Position numbers and translations under genes: made by a program | The notes under the pieces: model-generated | What the model saw: the letters and a program-made list of their open reading frames with translations, nothing else | What the model was told of the DNA's origin: nothing | Databases searched by the model: none | Shown here: piece after piece, positions 20,568 through 32,700 of the stretch | Layout of the letters: each line of letters begins with the position of its first letter | Numbering within the stretch: position 1 is the first letter of the stretch | Assembly: GCA_013180625.2 (NCBI GenBank) | Contig: SNVD02014099.1 | Coordinates: 830,796-894,795, forward strand | Reading direction: 5' to 3' | DNA length: 64,000 nucleotides | Origin: Boswellia sacra | Taxonomy: Eukaryota > Streptophyta > Magnoliopsida > Sapindales > Burseraceae

Positions 20568-21755
20568 ACAGGGGAACTTCCAGCTGATCGAAATGAGGTG
20601 ATCAAGGTAAGGGGGAGAGCATCAAGGTACACTATGATTAATGGTGTTCTCTATAAAAGAGGGTTCAGCCTTCCTCTTTTAAAATGTCTTCGCCCAGAAG
20701 AAGCTAATTATGTCCTTTGAGAAATCCATGAAGGAATATGTGGTAACCATTCTGGTGGTCGATCTCTAGCTTATAAATGTATCAGGCAAGGATACTATTG
20801 GCCGACCATGAAAAATGATGCTAAGGCATTTTCAGCTAGGTGTGACAAGTGCCAAAAATGTGCCAATATTCCAAGGAAAGCTCCTGAGAACATGACGCCA
20901 ATGATGGCCCAATGGCCGTTCGCCTAATTGGGACTAGACCTTATTGGACCTCTTCCAATGGGTAAAAGACAAGTTAAATATGCTATTGTTGCGATTGATT
21001 ACTTCACTAAGTGGGCAGAAGCTGAACCCCTCGCATCAATTACTGAAAAGAAGACCACAGACTTTGTAAAGAAGTCAATTGTCTATAGGTTTGGTATCCC
21101 TCACACCATCATTACAGACAATGGCAAGCAATTCGATAACTCAAACTTTAGGAACTTCTGTAAGGAGTTGAACATCTCTTTATGCTTTTCCTCTCCAGCT
21201 CATCCTCAAGCAAACGGTCAGGTGGGGGCTGTTAACAAGACTATTAAACAACTCCTTGAGACCAAATTAGATGCTACGAAAGGTGCATGGCCAGAGGAAC
21301 TTCCACAAGTACTTTGGGCATACCGAACCACTACCCACACAGCAACAGGGGCAACCCCATACTCCTTGGCATTTGGCTCAGAAGCAGTCGTTCCTGTTGA
21401 GATTGGTCTTCCATCACCTCGTGCTGAGGGATATAGGTAAGAGCTTAATCATAGAGCCCTTCAACTCCACTTAGATCTTCTTGAGGAGGAAAGAGATCTC
21501 ACCAGTATCAAAGTTGCTGCTTACCAAGAGAGGGTTGCTCGACATTTTAACTCTAAGGTTAAGCGTCGATCTTTCCAAGAGGGAGATCTTGTTTTGAGAC
21601 AAGTACTACAAAATACTCGAGATCCCACTGATGGAGCATTGGGGCCCAACTGGGAGGGTCCTTATCGAGTCAAAGCAGTCATCCGACCAGGCACCTACAA
21701 ACTTGTCACCATGGATGGGAGGTTGCTTCGTCATCCATGGAATGTTGAGTATTAA
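20568..21755 (+). pseudogene. integrase domain of element B, catalytic Glu lost
   Basis: The zinc-binding HHCC part reads IHEGICGNHSGGRSLAYKCI, then CDKCQKC. The catalytic core follows: LDLIGPLPMGKRQVKYAIVA (first Asp), IITDNGKQFDNSNFRNFCKE (second Asp) and AHPQANGQVGAVNKTIKQLL. The third catalytic residue, Glu in active enzymes, is Gly here (GGG codon near 21225). Further breaks: TGA at 20718, TAA near 20926, TAG at 21438. The C-terminus ends at TAA 21753-21755, with no chromodomain, as in Tat elements. Confidence 0.9.
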
Positions 21756-22141
21756 AGAAGTATTATCCATAATCTCTTTATATATGTAATAACTCCTTCT
21801 AGGGACTTATGCATGTGTAATAACTCCCATAGGGAGACTTATAAAGAGATTATCAATAAAGCATTCGATTTATTGTATTACAAATCGTACGTCTTTAAAA
21901 CTCATTTATGATCAAGTTGCAAGAAGATGAAAGGAGCAAAAGGGTACAACACTAGAAAAAGTTTTAAGAGTTCTTATTATTTCAAAATTGGCAAAAGAGT
22001 GCCACCCATATTGTCTAAGTAAGGACAAGTCCTCACCTATGGCATTAAACTAAAAACAAAAACAATGAAAGATAAAGTCAATGCTCAGAAAACCGCCTTA
22101 ATATGATCGTTCCCTATAAATAAGCATCTACCTAGTTGAAA

Positions 22142-24399
22142 GGACTCTGACTACCTCTAAGAAGTGGCCTCATCATCTCCCTCTTCATCTGAAGATGATG
22201 AGGTAGAGTCGCCTTGCTTGGCTTCCCAGGCTGCTGTGTCCAATGTCGACTCATAATCCTCATCTTTGAGTATGAATCGGTGGAATTGCTCAGGATCGGA
22301 GTTTACTGTTGGGATAGACTCTGCTACCAAGTTTAACTCTTCAGCTGTGGGAGACTGATCAATCTCTGGGTAGCGATCATGGAACCATTTACGCACCCCA
22401 TTGACCCCATCAATATAAGAATGTTCCATAACTTGCTAGTAAATACGACCCCTACGGAAGCGAGCAATTGCTTTATCAATCTTATTTTGCTCAGTAGCAG
22501 TCCTCTCCCGAAGTTCTTGACTAAGATCATTTGCCTTTTTGTGCTGGATAGCTGCCTCCTTCTTAGCTTTAGAGAAGTCTACTTTTATTTTTCCCATCTG
22601 TTCTTTCATCTCTGCCATCTTTCTCTCTGTTTCACTTAAATTGTCCAGGCAGACTTGATGTTTCCCCTTCCAATCGGCAACCTCAGAAGTGAGATGATTG
22701 ACCTCTTTTAGAAGGTTGGTGTTAGTAGACTCTCCTTGAGCTAGGGGTCCTGTCGCCTACAAAAAGAAAGACAAAGAGAGGAAAATAGATGAGGCATGTC
22801 TTTCAAAAATATAAATAAAAAAAGAAGGAGAAGAAAAAAATTTTAGTAGAACCCAAGCTGAAGTATGATGCCAATCTTGACAGCGATCGCATCGAAATAT
22901 GTAAGTTTTACACTCTCGGAAAAGACATTAGTGGGCATGAAACGTGCAGCACTTTGAGACAATTCACGAAGGTAGTCTCCACATGTCGAGCCACTTTGAA
23001 GCCTGTACTATCAAAGGTAAAACGCCTAGGCAGCTGAGAGGTTGGGGGCAACTTACTTCCAGTGAGCTTTGAGACTGTTACTTCGTCAATAGGCTGAACA
23101 GAGATAGACTTATCAGGCACAGACTTCCGTATAGGAGTTTCCTTGTGATCACTGGCTTTCCTCTTTAAAGGTCCAAGAGTTGGAGGACTTCCACTCCGTT
23201 TCTTTTTGGAAGGACCAGCCCTGTCATTCGCAAAGGATTTAAGAGGCATCTTGGCTTCAAGTTGGGTAAACTGCTTCTTGGTAGGGTGTAAAGGAAATAG
23301 ACCTACGCGAAAATAAAGCTGATAAAAAAGCAAACATATGCTTAATTAAATGAGGTAAGATCAGAAAGTAATAATCAAGGTTACCTCCCGGGGGTATTGG
23401 AGGTGACAAGCCAAGGCGGATCAGTTGCTCCCAATCAATGAGATTATTCACGTTCTTTGAATCAATGGGTAGCTTGAGTACCTCTTGCAAGTCGTTTCTT
23501 TCTTTTCGAGATAAAATCGGGCGTTTGGTCCAAGGAGCTGAAAAAGAAAAAAAGGTCAATTGATCAGAGTTTTCATAATGAAAATAGATATGGTATCGTT
23601 ATAATAGGGTACCACAAAAACCAAAACGCCTCCTAATCCTCAACTTCTCGCCCTTTGGACGAGCACCTTCTTGATACTTCCAACCACCACCACACCAGAA
23701 TTGTTTATATTTCCATTCTTTCACATGTGAGGGAATGCCAAAAAGGCGGTTAGGGTCATCCGTCTTCCCTCGTTGGGATATGTAATAGTAACCTATCTTC
23801 TCTCCGTTCAGCGGGTGAATGGCAAAAATATACTTAACATGGTTGGTGGTAGGATCACCCAGACCTGTGCTTCTGAATAAACTTTGAAATGCAATCAGAA
23901 GTCTCCATCCGCTGGCCGACAATTTGGTAGGGGCAATGCCCATAGCATCGTGCATTCGTCGAACATAATTATCAAAAGGCACCCGGAGACCAGCTCTTAG
24001 TAATTCTAAGCTTAATCCAATGACACCTCGTGGTGGCCTACTCCATCGATCACCTTTCCTTGGAAGAAATAGGGTGACTGAATCCGGGATGAGGAAATAG
24101 GCTCTATATATTTTTAATCGGTCACCCTGTAGTTAATTATCAATATGGTCAGCCTCCTACCACTGTTCAACCTCAGGATCACTATCTAAGGTAGCAGAGG
24201 ATGACCAGTTGCTCTCCCCCTCAGCCTCTACCACATTGGGATTAACAAAATTATGCCCTAACTCGCGATCTTGACCGAAAAAGTTCTGATAAAACTCATT
24301 AACCTCTCTACGGTTAGTCGCAGGATCCTTATTCCTTGTCGACTGGGTTTGATGACTTCGTTCCCCCCGTAGCACTGTCACAGTTTTAATTCTAGCCAT
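22142..24399 (-). pseudogene. spliced antisense extra gene of element B
   Basis: Homologue of the 3803-6057 gene of element A, on the strand opposite to this element's gag-pol. It starts MARIKTVTVLRGE at 24399. Exon 1 runs to about 23609, and three more exons follow with intron borders matching A. The C-terminal coiled coil and acidic tail (SSSSDEEGDDEA) are almost identical to A. Lesions: TGG to TAG near 24157, CAA to TAA near 24132, CAG to TAG near 22437. Conservation between the copies in coding parts, against divergence in the flanking minisatellites, suggests that it was once under selection. Confidence 0.8.
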
Positions 24400-24637
24400 C
24401 TGCACAGTTAAAGAGGAGTCGTTAGTCATCAAGCCAAGTCTACTAAGGAAGGGAAGAGATGAAAGAAAAGAAATGCTAAGGGACTATATTGAAAACTTTT
24501 TAAAATAGCCCTTGAAAAATTTTTTCGCCCTTGAAAAGAAAAATATCAAGTTGGACCTCGACCAAAAGTATATAGCTGGTCCTTAAAAAAAAAGGATTTT
24601 AGGGGAGATGTGCAAGTTTTAGGATTTTATACAATGA

Positions 24638-24985
24638 CCCCTGTTCATAGTTTTCGAAACTTGCAAAAAGACCCTTGTTCATAGTTTTCGAAACTTGCAG
24701 AATGCCCCTGTTCATAGTTTTCGAAATTTGCAAAATAACCCTCTTCATAGTTTTCCAAAGTGGCAGAAAGACCCCTGTAAATGAAGTTTTTAAAACTGGC
24801 AGAAAGACCCCTGCAACTAAAATTGAAGTTTTTGAAACTTTCAGAAAGGCCCCTGCAACTAAAAATAAAATTTTCAAAACTTTCAGAAAGACCCCTGCAA
24901 CTAAAAATAAAGTTTTCAAAACTTTCAGAAAGACCCCTGCAACTAAGGATGAAGTTTTCAAAACTTACGGAAGGCCCCTGCAACT
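24638..24985 (+). repeat. 39-45-bp minisatellites in element B
   Basis: Two adjoining arrays: four units around CCCTGTTCATAGTTTTCGAA, then five units around CCCCTGCAACTAAAAATAAA with AAAACTTTCAGAAAGA. They occupy the place of the 44-bp array of element A but differ in sequence. Confidence 0.85.
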
Positions 24986-25013
24986 ACAAATGACGAAGAA
25001 AAGTCTCACGTAA

Positions 25014-25310
25014 ATGGCTCCCCCTTCGCATGCAGCTCGCCCATCGCGAGTTCGGCCTTCGCATGCAGCTCGCCCATCGCGAGCTCGACCTTCGCATGCA
25101 GCTCGCCCCTCGCGAGCTCGGCCTTCGCATGCTCAACCTCCCCTCGTTCATTCGCCTTTCACCCCTTGCAAGCTCGGCCCTCGTCCTTGGGAGCTCGCTC
25201 CTCCCCCTTGCAAACTAGGCCCTCACCCTTGGGAGCTCGCTCCTCCCCCTTGCAAGCTCAACCCTCGCCTTTGGGAGCTCGGCCCTCGCCCTTAGCGAGC
25301 TCGCCCCTCA
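25014..25310 (+). repeat. about 33-bp GC-rich minisatellite in element B
   Basis: Units of CATGCAGCTCGCCCATCGCG followed by an AGCTCGGCCTTCG-type segment, then units of CCTTGGGAGCTCGCTCC and CCCCTTGCAAGCTC. This is the counterpart of the GC-rich array at 2900-3300 in element A. The open frames across it are repeat artefacts. Confidence 0.85.
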
Positions 25311-25318
25311 TCACTCAC

Positions 25319-25921
25319 CTAGTAGCTTGTCTTCTCACCTCCCTCACGAACCCCTCCAATTGCTTCTCATTTTTCTAGTCTCTCTTATGCTCTTTCACAC
25401 CTAGCGTCACTCTAACTTACTAGTAGTTTAAAACAGCTACTATCTCCACCATGTCCAAAGCAATATGCATATTCACAAGTCTGATAATATAGCGACTCTA
25501 GTAAGTTTCAACGTAATAAAACATGCTTACGATAGCTAGTCACACACTTAAGTGCACGTAAGCATTATCTTGATTTGTTCATAACCATGCACAGCTCCAT
25601 ACACTACCATTCCTCGCCTATCAAACTTGCCTATTAATATTTTGCTACGCATTTGCACTAGCATAACAAGGAGAACACCACTATCCAATTCATCCTACAT
25701 TGGCTTTTTGTATAATACAACCTGTTCAACTAAGTTCTAGCGGAATTATCTAGTCTTATTCCCAGTATGTCTAACTGATTAAAGCCAGTTCTGATTTGAA
25801 TTTTCATAATAATTCCATGTGTTTTAATCGACTTCGGAATGGTTTTAGAGGCTTCCCATGGGCTTCCTATTTCCATATAATACACTGCATGCCACCGTTT
25901 ATATCTCTCACATGTTCTATA
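25319..25921. other. unassigned sequence between element B and the first CACTA
   Basis: No open frame of note. It does not visibly resemble the matching end of element A (2288-2750), so it is either the host sequence or a diverged tail of element B. No LTR copy is present. Confidence 0.4.
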
Positions 25922-25930
25922 TACTACAAG

Positions 25931-27050
25931 AAAAAAGCAAATATTTGACTGTTTTTAGCCATCAAATATGATAATACTTGACGGTTTTTACGTGTCATAT
26001 ATGTCACCGTCAAATATGATAATAGTTGACCATTTGTCAAACAGTCAAATATTCCCTCTATCATTATTTGACTTACAAAAGAGTCAAGTTTGTACACCAT
26101 TGATTCAAATTTTAGGCCTTATTTGACGGTTTATTGAAGAAATATTTGACATTAACTGTCAAATATGATAAAGTAACGGTCCAAATTTTTAAATTTTGTT
26201 TATAATATTTGACAGTAACCGTCAAATATTATAAACCTAACGGTCGAATTTTTGAAAATTTGACTGCTCTGAACCGTCAAGTATTGTGCAGTAAGTTACC
26301 TGACCGTCAAATATGTGAGCAAAATATATAATATTTGACTCCTTTTGACCGTTTCAGCACTGTCAAGTATAACTATGACAAAAACGAATTCTCTATATTT
26401 GATTACTTTTGACCGTCAAGTATGACAAATATTTCGGCTCATATTTGACTCTTTACGAAACAAATTTTTTATTGCCTTTGAGCGTCAAATATTTCCTTTT
26501 GACAGTCATTTGACTCCTTTTGACAGTCAAGTATTAATACTTGACCGTTTCAGTACTGTCAAGTATGAGTATGACAAAAACAAACTTTTCATATTTGATT
26601 GCTTTTGACCGTCAAGTATGTGAGCAGATACTTGACTTTTTTAATACTGTCAAGTATGACAAATATTTTGGCTCATTATTTGACTCTTTTACGAAACATT
26701 TGATTACTTTTGACCGTCAAATATGTGAGCTATTTACTTGACCGTTTCAATACTGTCAAGTATGAAAACCTAATTTTTTTCATATTTGATTCCTTATAAC
26801 CGTCAAGTATTAGGTATTATTATTTGACTCTTCTCTAACCGACAATATTTTGGCTTATATTTAACTCTTCTCATATTTGATTGTTGTCGGTTTGGTTCAT
26901 ATTTGACTGATTGTGTCAAATATTATCCCAATTTTTAGCTCATATTTGACTGTTTATTAATAGGTAACCGTTAAATATGACATATTCCGCCCATATTTGA
27001 CGTTTTGTTATTTTAGAAAATGGCCTAATCATTTGAGCCTGAACCGTCAA
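25931..27050. repeat. subterminal repeat array of the first CACTA
   Basis: About 1.1 kb packed with dozens of short copies, in both orientations, of a motif near CCGTCAAATATG / CATATTTGAC. In En/Spm such subterminal motifs bind the TnpA protein that brings the ends together. The right end has only a short version (about 50990-51090). Confidence 0.88.
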
Positions 27051-27052
27051 GT

Positions 27053-27076
27053 ATATATATATATATATATATATTA
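27053..27076. repeat. AT dinucleotide microsatellite
   Basis: A run of about a dozen TA units; similar AT runs recur at 27247-27265, 27376-27402 and 27511-27526 within the adjoining tandem repeat. Confidence 0.8.
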
Positions 27077-27239
27077 TAAATATTTTTCAAAAAAATTATA
27101 GTCTTTCTACATAATACAAATAGAATTGATTGATACATTAATTGAATAATAGGAGAACAAGAACCAAAGCTTGTCAGAACACTAATCTTTCATCCTGACT
27201 GGCATTAAAATTATCAAGACCTATATATTATAAATTTTA

Positions 27240-27370
27240 GATGTATATATAATATATATATATATTCAATTTTTGGAAAAGAAAATTCTGACTTAGATTT
27301 TCAAGCATACTCAAACATATATACAAGTTAAATGTGATTTCAGGCATATATATTCAAACATATATAGAAG

Positions 27371-27409
<39 letters not shown>

Positions 27410-27605
27410 TTGGAAAAGAAAATTCTGACTTAGATTTTCAAGCATACTCAAACATATATACAAGTTAAATGTGATTTCAGGCATATATATTCAAACATAT
27501 ATACAATTGAATATATATATATATATTCAATTTTTGGAAAAGAAAATTCTGACTTAGATTTTCAAGCATACTCAAACATATATACAAGTTAAATTTGATT
27601 TCAGG
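27240..27605. repeat. about 130-bp tandem repeat, three copies
   Basis: The block beginning TTCAATTTTTGGAAAAGAAA recurs near 27266, 27401 and 27527. Each is followed by GACTTAGATTTTCAAGCATA and CAAGTTAAAT(G/T)TGATTTCAGG and is preceded by an AT run of variable length. The copies are nearly identical, so amplification is recent. Confidence 0.85.
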
Positions 27606-27770
27606 GAAAGACAAAGCGAGGAAGGGCCTAAAGCTTGACTAATATTCACTGTTATCTCCACCCTCCTTTTTCCCGCCATGAAATTTAGGCGATTTTGCAT
27701 TGAAGCCATTAAGCCAGCAAAAATGGAAAGAAATAATTTCTCAAAGACACATGCTATGGTCTAAGCATAC

Positions 27771-27840
27771 CTCGCCAGTATTAACAGTAATGATATGTGG
27801 TGTAAAATTAGCCCCAACAGAGCATGCAACCCATTCACCT
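27771..27840 (-). pseudogene. captured exon of an AT-hook (AHL, PPC-domain) gene
   Basis: 70 bp with an intron-like acceptor (TTGTAG) before and a donor (GTATGC) after. It reads EWVACSVGANFTPHIITVN and then TGE, which matches the start of the PPC/DUF296 domain of AHL nuclear proteins. AHL genes have an intron just after TGE, so the exon limits are also those of a real AHL gene. The next AHL exon, starting with Asp-Val, is not present nearby. AHL proteins bind AT-rich DNA; this single exon cannot do so alone. It is inside the first CACTA, on the strand of its transposase genes. Confidence 0.8.
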
Positions 27841-28099
27841 ACAATAAGCAAATCTGAAAAGATCATAAACCATAAGTGGGAGTTCCCATTATGCAACAAA
27901 CTTTTAAAACCATGTAAATAGACCACAAAGCAAAACTCATAATTTCACGCACAATTTGAAATGTCAGCCAAGCATAAAAGACCTTATCGATTTGTCAGCT
28001 ACTACATTAATTGAATAATAGGAGAACAAGAACTAAAACTTGTCAGAACAGTAATCTTTCATCCTTATTGGCATTAAAATTATCAAGACCTATAAACGT

Positions 28100-29749
28100 C
28101 TGGACTCTTGTATCTCAATGCTTGTCATAATAGAAATGTCACTTGAAATAATATTTTCTGTTCTGCTAAGTGTATATTAGGGTAATTACTATTGCAAAAA
28201 GGTGATAAAAGTGGAAAAAGCAAAAGGAAAAAAACAAAAATATCTGTATTAACCCTGCCTTCTGTCTAAACTAGAAAGAGGAGCAAGTTGATAATCATAG
28301 ACATTACAAATATTACTTAATAATGTGCTAAGCATTCATGCAATAGGACTAATGCTAAATCAATACCCAAACAACACTATAATAGGCTGAGCTTATGGGA
28401 ACACCCTTAAAATTTGTCAGACATCTGGAATTTATTTCACCCAGCATATTATGTCCGTTCTCAGGCTTTCATATGGTTGAGAGTTACATAACAAAGATCA
28501 TAGACATTTTGGCATCAAAGACAGTGGCATGCCCAACATGTAACCGAAAAATAGAACCATAAATCAAGACACCACTCATATAATGTTTTAAAATCAATTG
28601 CTTCCTCATGTTCTCATGGCAACTTAAGTTAGGACAGAAATTAAATAAATAACAGGAATAAGAGTGCTCTTGTGACAAAGGTGGTAAAACGATCTGCTTG
28701 CATGGAAATAAATAGCAAAGAAGCCTTAAATAGAAGAGGGAATCCTGTAAATTGCTACAGTAAAAGAAATGACAGTCCCAAACTATAATCAACTGCTATA
28801 GAATAATAAAGTATTTATGATGACCTATTAAATTCCGGTAGCTGCTTGTTTGTACAGATGGCTACCGTGCATCTAAAAGAAGGTTTGCCAATGACACATG
28901 GCAAGATACAAACTTTACCACTAGTGGCAGAAAGAAGCCAGTGAAATGACGAGCTACACAACTAGTTGGTAATGATGTCTATCTCTATTCTCATGTTTTC
29001 GCTTGAGCTTAAGAAAAACAAAACATCTACACCGCGTAGCCCAAATGGCCCCAACCCGATAAAAAAGATTGAAAATATAATAAGTCAAAACCGCAACCCA
29101 TTAACTCCCTTGTATTCATCCACCAGCTTGGTAGAGAAAATGGCACCACGTAAGACGCAATCTCAAAACCCTAAAAGTCTCCAGTTTTGCGATAATAAAA
29201 CACCAAATCAGAACCAAATAAAAATTTCTACACAAGAGTGAAGAAAACTAAAACTTGAGCTCTATTCACTTAGGCTGTTAGCTAAGCTAAAAGTAAACAG
29301 GTGTCCTGTCCAAATCTGTCCAGCATAAGTTGGCAGAGTTTATCAGCATAAATTGGCATTACAAATTTATATATATATTTCTCCCAACATAAATAAACAA
29401 CATACCATATAAACAAGAGATCTAGCCAAAAGCCCCTTCGATGTCTGGTCTACACAAGCAAATCCACACCAACACCCAAAAACAAAAGAATCAATATATA
29501 TACATATATACACAAAATAAATTATAATAGCAGAATAAAAAAAAGAACATAAACAAGAAATTAACCCACCAATTTACAATCCCCAAAAAATAAGTTAGCA
29601 ACTGTACACCACATATATCAACAAAATCAATCAACATAACTTCTTCAATCTGCAAGGATGCAACATTAGAAATACACTTGTTAGAAAGAATTGACAAATA
29701 TGAAAACCTTATGTATAACTTAAATTATTTCTTGTATTCAACCTTATGT
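28100..29749. other. CACTA internal sequence without recognisable gene
   Basis: AT-rich; short open frames show no family resemblance. It lies downstream of the Transposase_24/Ulp1-type gene and would hold its 3' untranslated region near 29700. Confidence 0.4.
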
Positions 29750-32700
29750 TCAAGCTTTTTCCTGGGCATGCTTCAATAATATAAGTTGGGTAACATGCTT
29801 TGCCCACTCAGATCTGATATCATTAATCTCTTCATCATTATATTTTTCTTTCTTGTTGAACTGCAACATAATCAAGCATAATTACTTCTCTAACAATATC
29901 CAAACTTGATAAACAAGTAAAATTGACACCAACTCACCTTCTCACATAGGATCCTAGGGTCTAACATGATTTCTTTCATATATCTTAGAATGTAATACCC
30001 ACATTAAAAGTTTCCCACCTGTCTTGGGCCCTATATATCCGTAAATAAATTGTTATTGACATAATAATTGTGTTTACACATTGTTGAAATGTCATACGAG
30101 TACCCAAACCATTAAAATTATACCTTCACTGAAATCCAGTAAACTTTCTTCTTCTTTTTATTTCCAACAAATTCTTGGTAAGACGCAAACCCCCTACCAG
30201 CACATATAATTAACATTAATTACTCATAAACTTCCAAAACACCAATAGTTTTATGTTAAGAATGACATGAAAATACCGGGTTATAACTTCTTTAACGTCT
30301 TCACCAATAGCTCCCCTCATTGAATCAAGAAAATATATTTTGAAGGCTTTCATGTCAAACACCATCACAGTCCAATGGTAGCTGGCAACAAATTATAATA
30401 AGTGAATTTTAGTGCAAAATACTGGAAAAAGGAAATCAAACTATATAAATAAAATTAACACATGTTAATAATGAAAATATACCCTGGATTGTAAGGAAGA
30501 AAAACAAACTTCCTATCTTTGAAACTTTTTAGCTTCTTCGCAATTGATTCAGACATGTCAGCACACAAATTAGCATCTTGAAGCTTGTTTGGTAGGACTG
30601 TTGAGGGGTTGATAAAGCCAAACTGTTGTGTGGCTGATCCTCCTTCTAATGTCCCATATAGATAACTACAATAACAAATACAATCAATGAACTTTTGCCA
30701 TTCACTTACCACAAAAGAGCAAATCAATTAATTAAATAAATGAACTTGCAAAGTGCAACCAAAAACTGAGCTCAAAATGTAGTAAATGTTGTTCATGATA
30801 GTAAAGTATCGACATTAAAAAATAGCATCTATATTCATAGACAAGTAACTATAAATAGAAACAACATATCTCTTAGACAAATGAATATGATATAAGAAAA
30901 CTTAAACCTATTGTGAAATTTTGAATACATATCTCAAAATGTAGTAAATGTTGTTCATGATAGTAAAGTATTGACAGTAAAAAACAGCATCTATATTCAT
31001 AGACAAGTAACTATAAATAGAAACAACATATCTCTTAGACAAATGAATATGATATAAGAAAACTTAAACCTGTTGTGAAATTTTGAATACATATCTACCA
31101 ATAATGTTTTAGCTATGCATAATATTGCAAAAACAGTCCTCTTGTGCCTTTAAGCTATATTGCACAACCTCTCTTGTTAAAAGGCTTTCACATTTCCACA
31201 ATATAATATCTCAAAATCAAATTAGTACAAAAAAAATCCTTCAAAGTAAAGGGTCAAGCTCCCAAAGTATAACATCAACACGTAAAAAAACAAAAATATA
31301 AATCAACAGCATTATTGTATGTGGGCATGATGATGAAAATAGAACAAAAAATAAAAAGAAAATGTAAATAGATCTTCCTAAAATCTGATTATTTCTAATA
31401 TGCATAATAGTCAATACCAAGCAATAAACTTAATCAATAATGGCATAAAAGATGAAATATATTCAAACCTCATATAAATTGAGATGCAGTTTTGCGTTAG
31501 CTCCTTGTACTCGATGATGCACCTCATATCACCATGAGACAAATACGTTGCAACATCATACCCAAATAATCCAACCTCAAACTGAATTTTAATGTCTTTA
31601 TCCTTGTTCACCCTAATGTTCACTAATCCTTCAAGCATCACCACTGCATCAGGTTTTGGGATTTGCTTCTTACCTTCTTCTTCATCCCTTTACAGTGCTT
31701 TCAACTCCTGGCTGACTTTCTTTTTTGGTGGGCTTGATTCAGCTGCATCCTATGTTTAAAAATCTCAAAAAATCAAAGTAAATTTCTTGCATTTAAGGTT
31801 AAATTGAGGCAAATGATAGATAAAACGCAAATTGAGCGATGTTGATTCTTCATTACCTCATCAGTTTCAACAACAAGATGTGCAGGCCATTCCACATGTT
31901 CCCCTACTGCATCATATATGGTTTCCGGTATATCTTCATTCAACTGTATAGGTAGCATGGCAACTCGATCGAAACAAACCTCAATGCATACCAACATGTT
32001 TGGATCCCCATCCGTCAAAATTTTTCCAATTGCCTTTATCTCTCCATCTAGTTGCACTTTCAAATTACACCATCTAGGCTGAAACAAATTAGAAAATAAT
32101 ATATGATTTTGCATAACTAAACAAAAGGTCAAAAAAAATATTTATATCTATACCGTTAAATCTCAAATATATTCTTACTTGTGTAGTTTGAGCATGTGGA
32201 GTTTGCTCCTTCACACCATCCTTCTCATCTTCCAATTTCATTTCCTTTTCCACTTTACTAGTGCTCCTTGCATGTACTGCTTCACTTGAGACCTTGTCAG
32301 ATGCCACAGATGGAGTTTTCACCATGTCCTCAGATTTATGTACTCCAAAATTGAATTGATCCTCTACCACTGTGTTACTTGACCCTCGCGACTTAACTGT
32401 CGCTACTTGGCTGATGAGAAGGGCTATCTTTGCATCTCTTTCCTCAATCTGTTTTTCAAGTCTTCCACAATTTTTTCACTTTCATAAGTTCGATCTAATC
32501 TCGAAAAATACTTTGAAGGAGTCACAAATTTGCCCACCCCCCTCACCCTCCCACTATGCTCGCCTCTCTCTAATGCTCGGGCAAGAATATCATTGCAATC
32601 TGAAGTGTCTATAACGCCCGATGCTGATTGTGCCTTTAACTCATCCTATAACAGACCAAAATTATTACGTAAGAGTTATACTTTTTGTTGGGCAGGTTAT

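Larger units (their letters stand above)
13188..25318 (+). mobile_element. Ty3/gypsy Tat-type LTR retrotransposon B, degenerate, no 3' LTR seen
   Basis: 5' LTR 13188-13560, primer-binding region, gag, protease, RT, RNase H, second RNase H, integrase, then the antisense extra gene and minisatellites: the full order of the family of which A is a deletion form. A LINE is nested at 17838-20119. Many stops and several frameshifts make it inactive. I find no second copy of its LTR before the CACTA at 25922, between the CACTAs, or to the end of the window. The 3' end was therefore lost or lies outside; the right limit given is where family-like sequence stops. Confidence 0.9.
27130..28097. repeat. 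dispersed direct duplication flanking the AHL exon
   Basis: 27135-27230 and 28006-28096 share about 95 bp (TTGAATAATAGGAGAACAAG through TTATCAAGACCTATA) with a few mismatches, in the same orientation. The captured AHL exon lies between them, so the segment may have been duplicated when or after that DNA was taken up. Confidence 0.75.

Noticed and set aside
24599..25378. Open frames on both strands with repeated residues
   Set aside because: By-products of the element B minisatellites; the frames simply repeat with the tandem unit.
25931..27050. CRISPR-like regular short repeats
   Set aside because: Plant nuclear DNA; motifs occur in both orientations at irregular spacing next to a CACTA terminus, so they are subterminal binding motifs.
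27741..27926. 61-codon minus-strand frame taken as a whole gene
   Set aside because: Only its middle (27771-27840) is a genuine exon; the rest is intron sequence read through.
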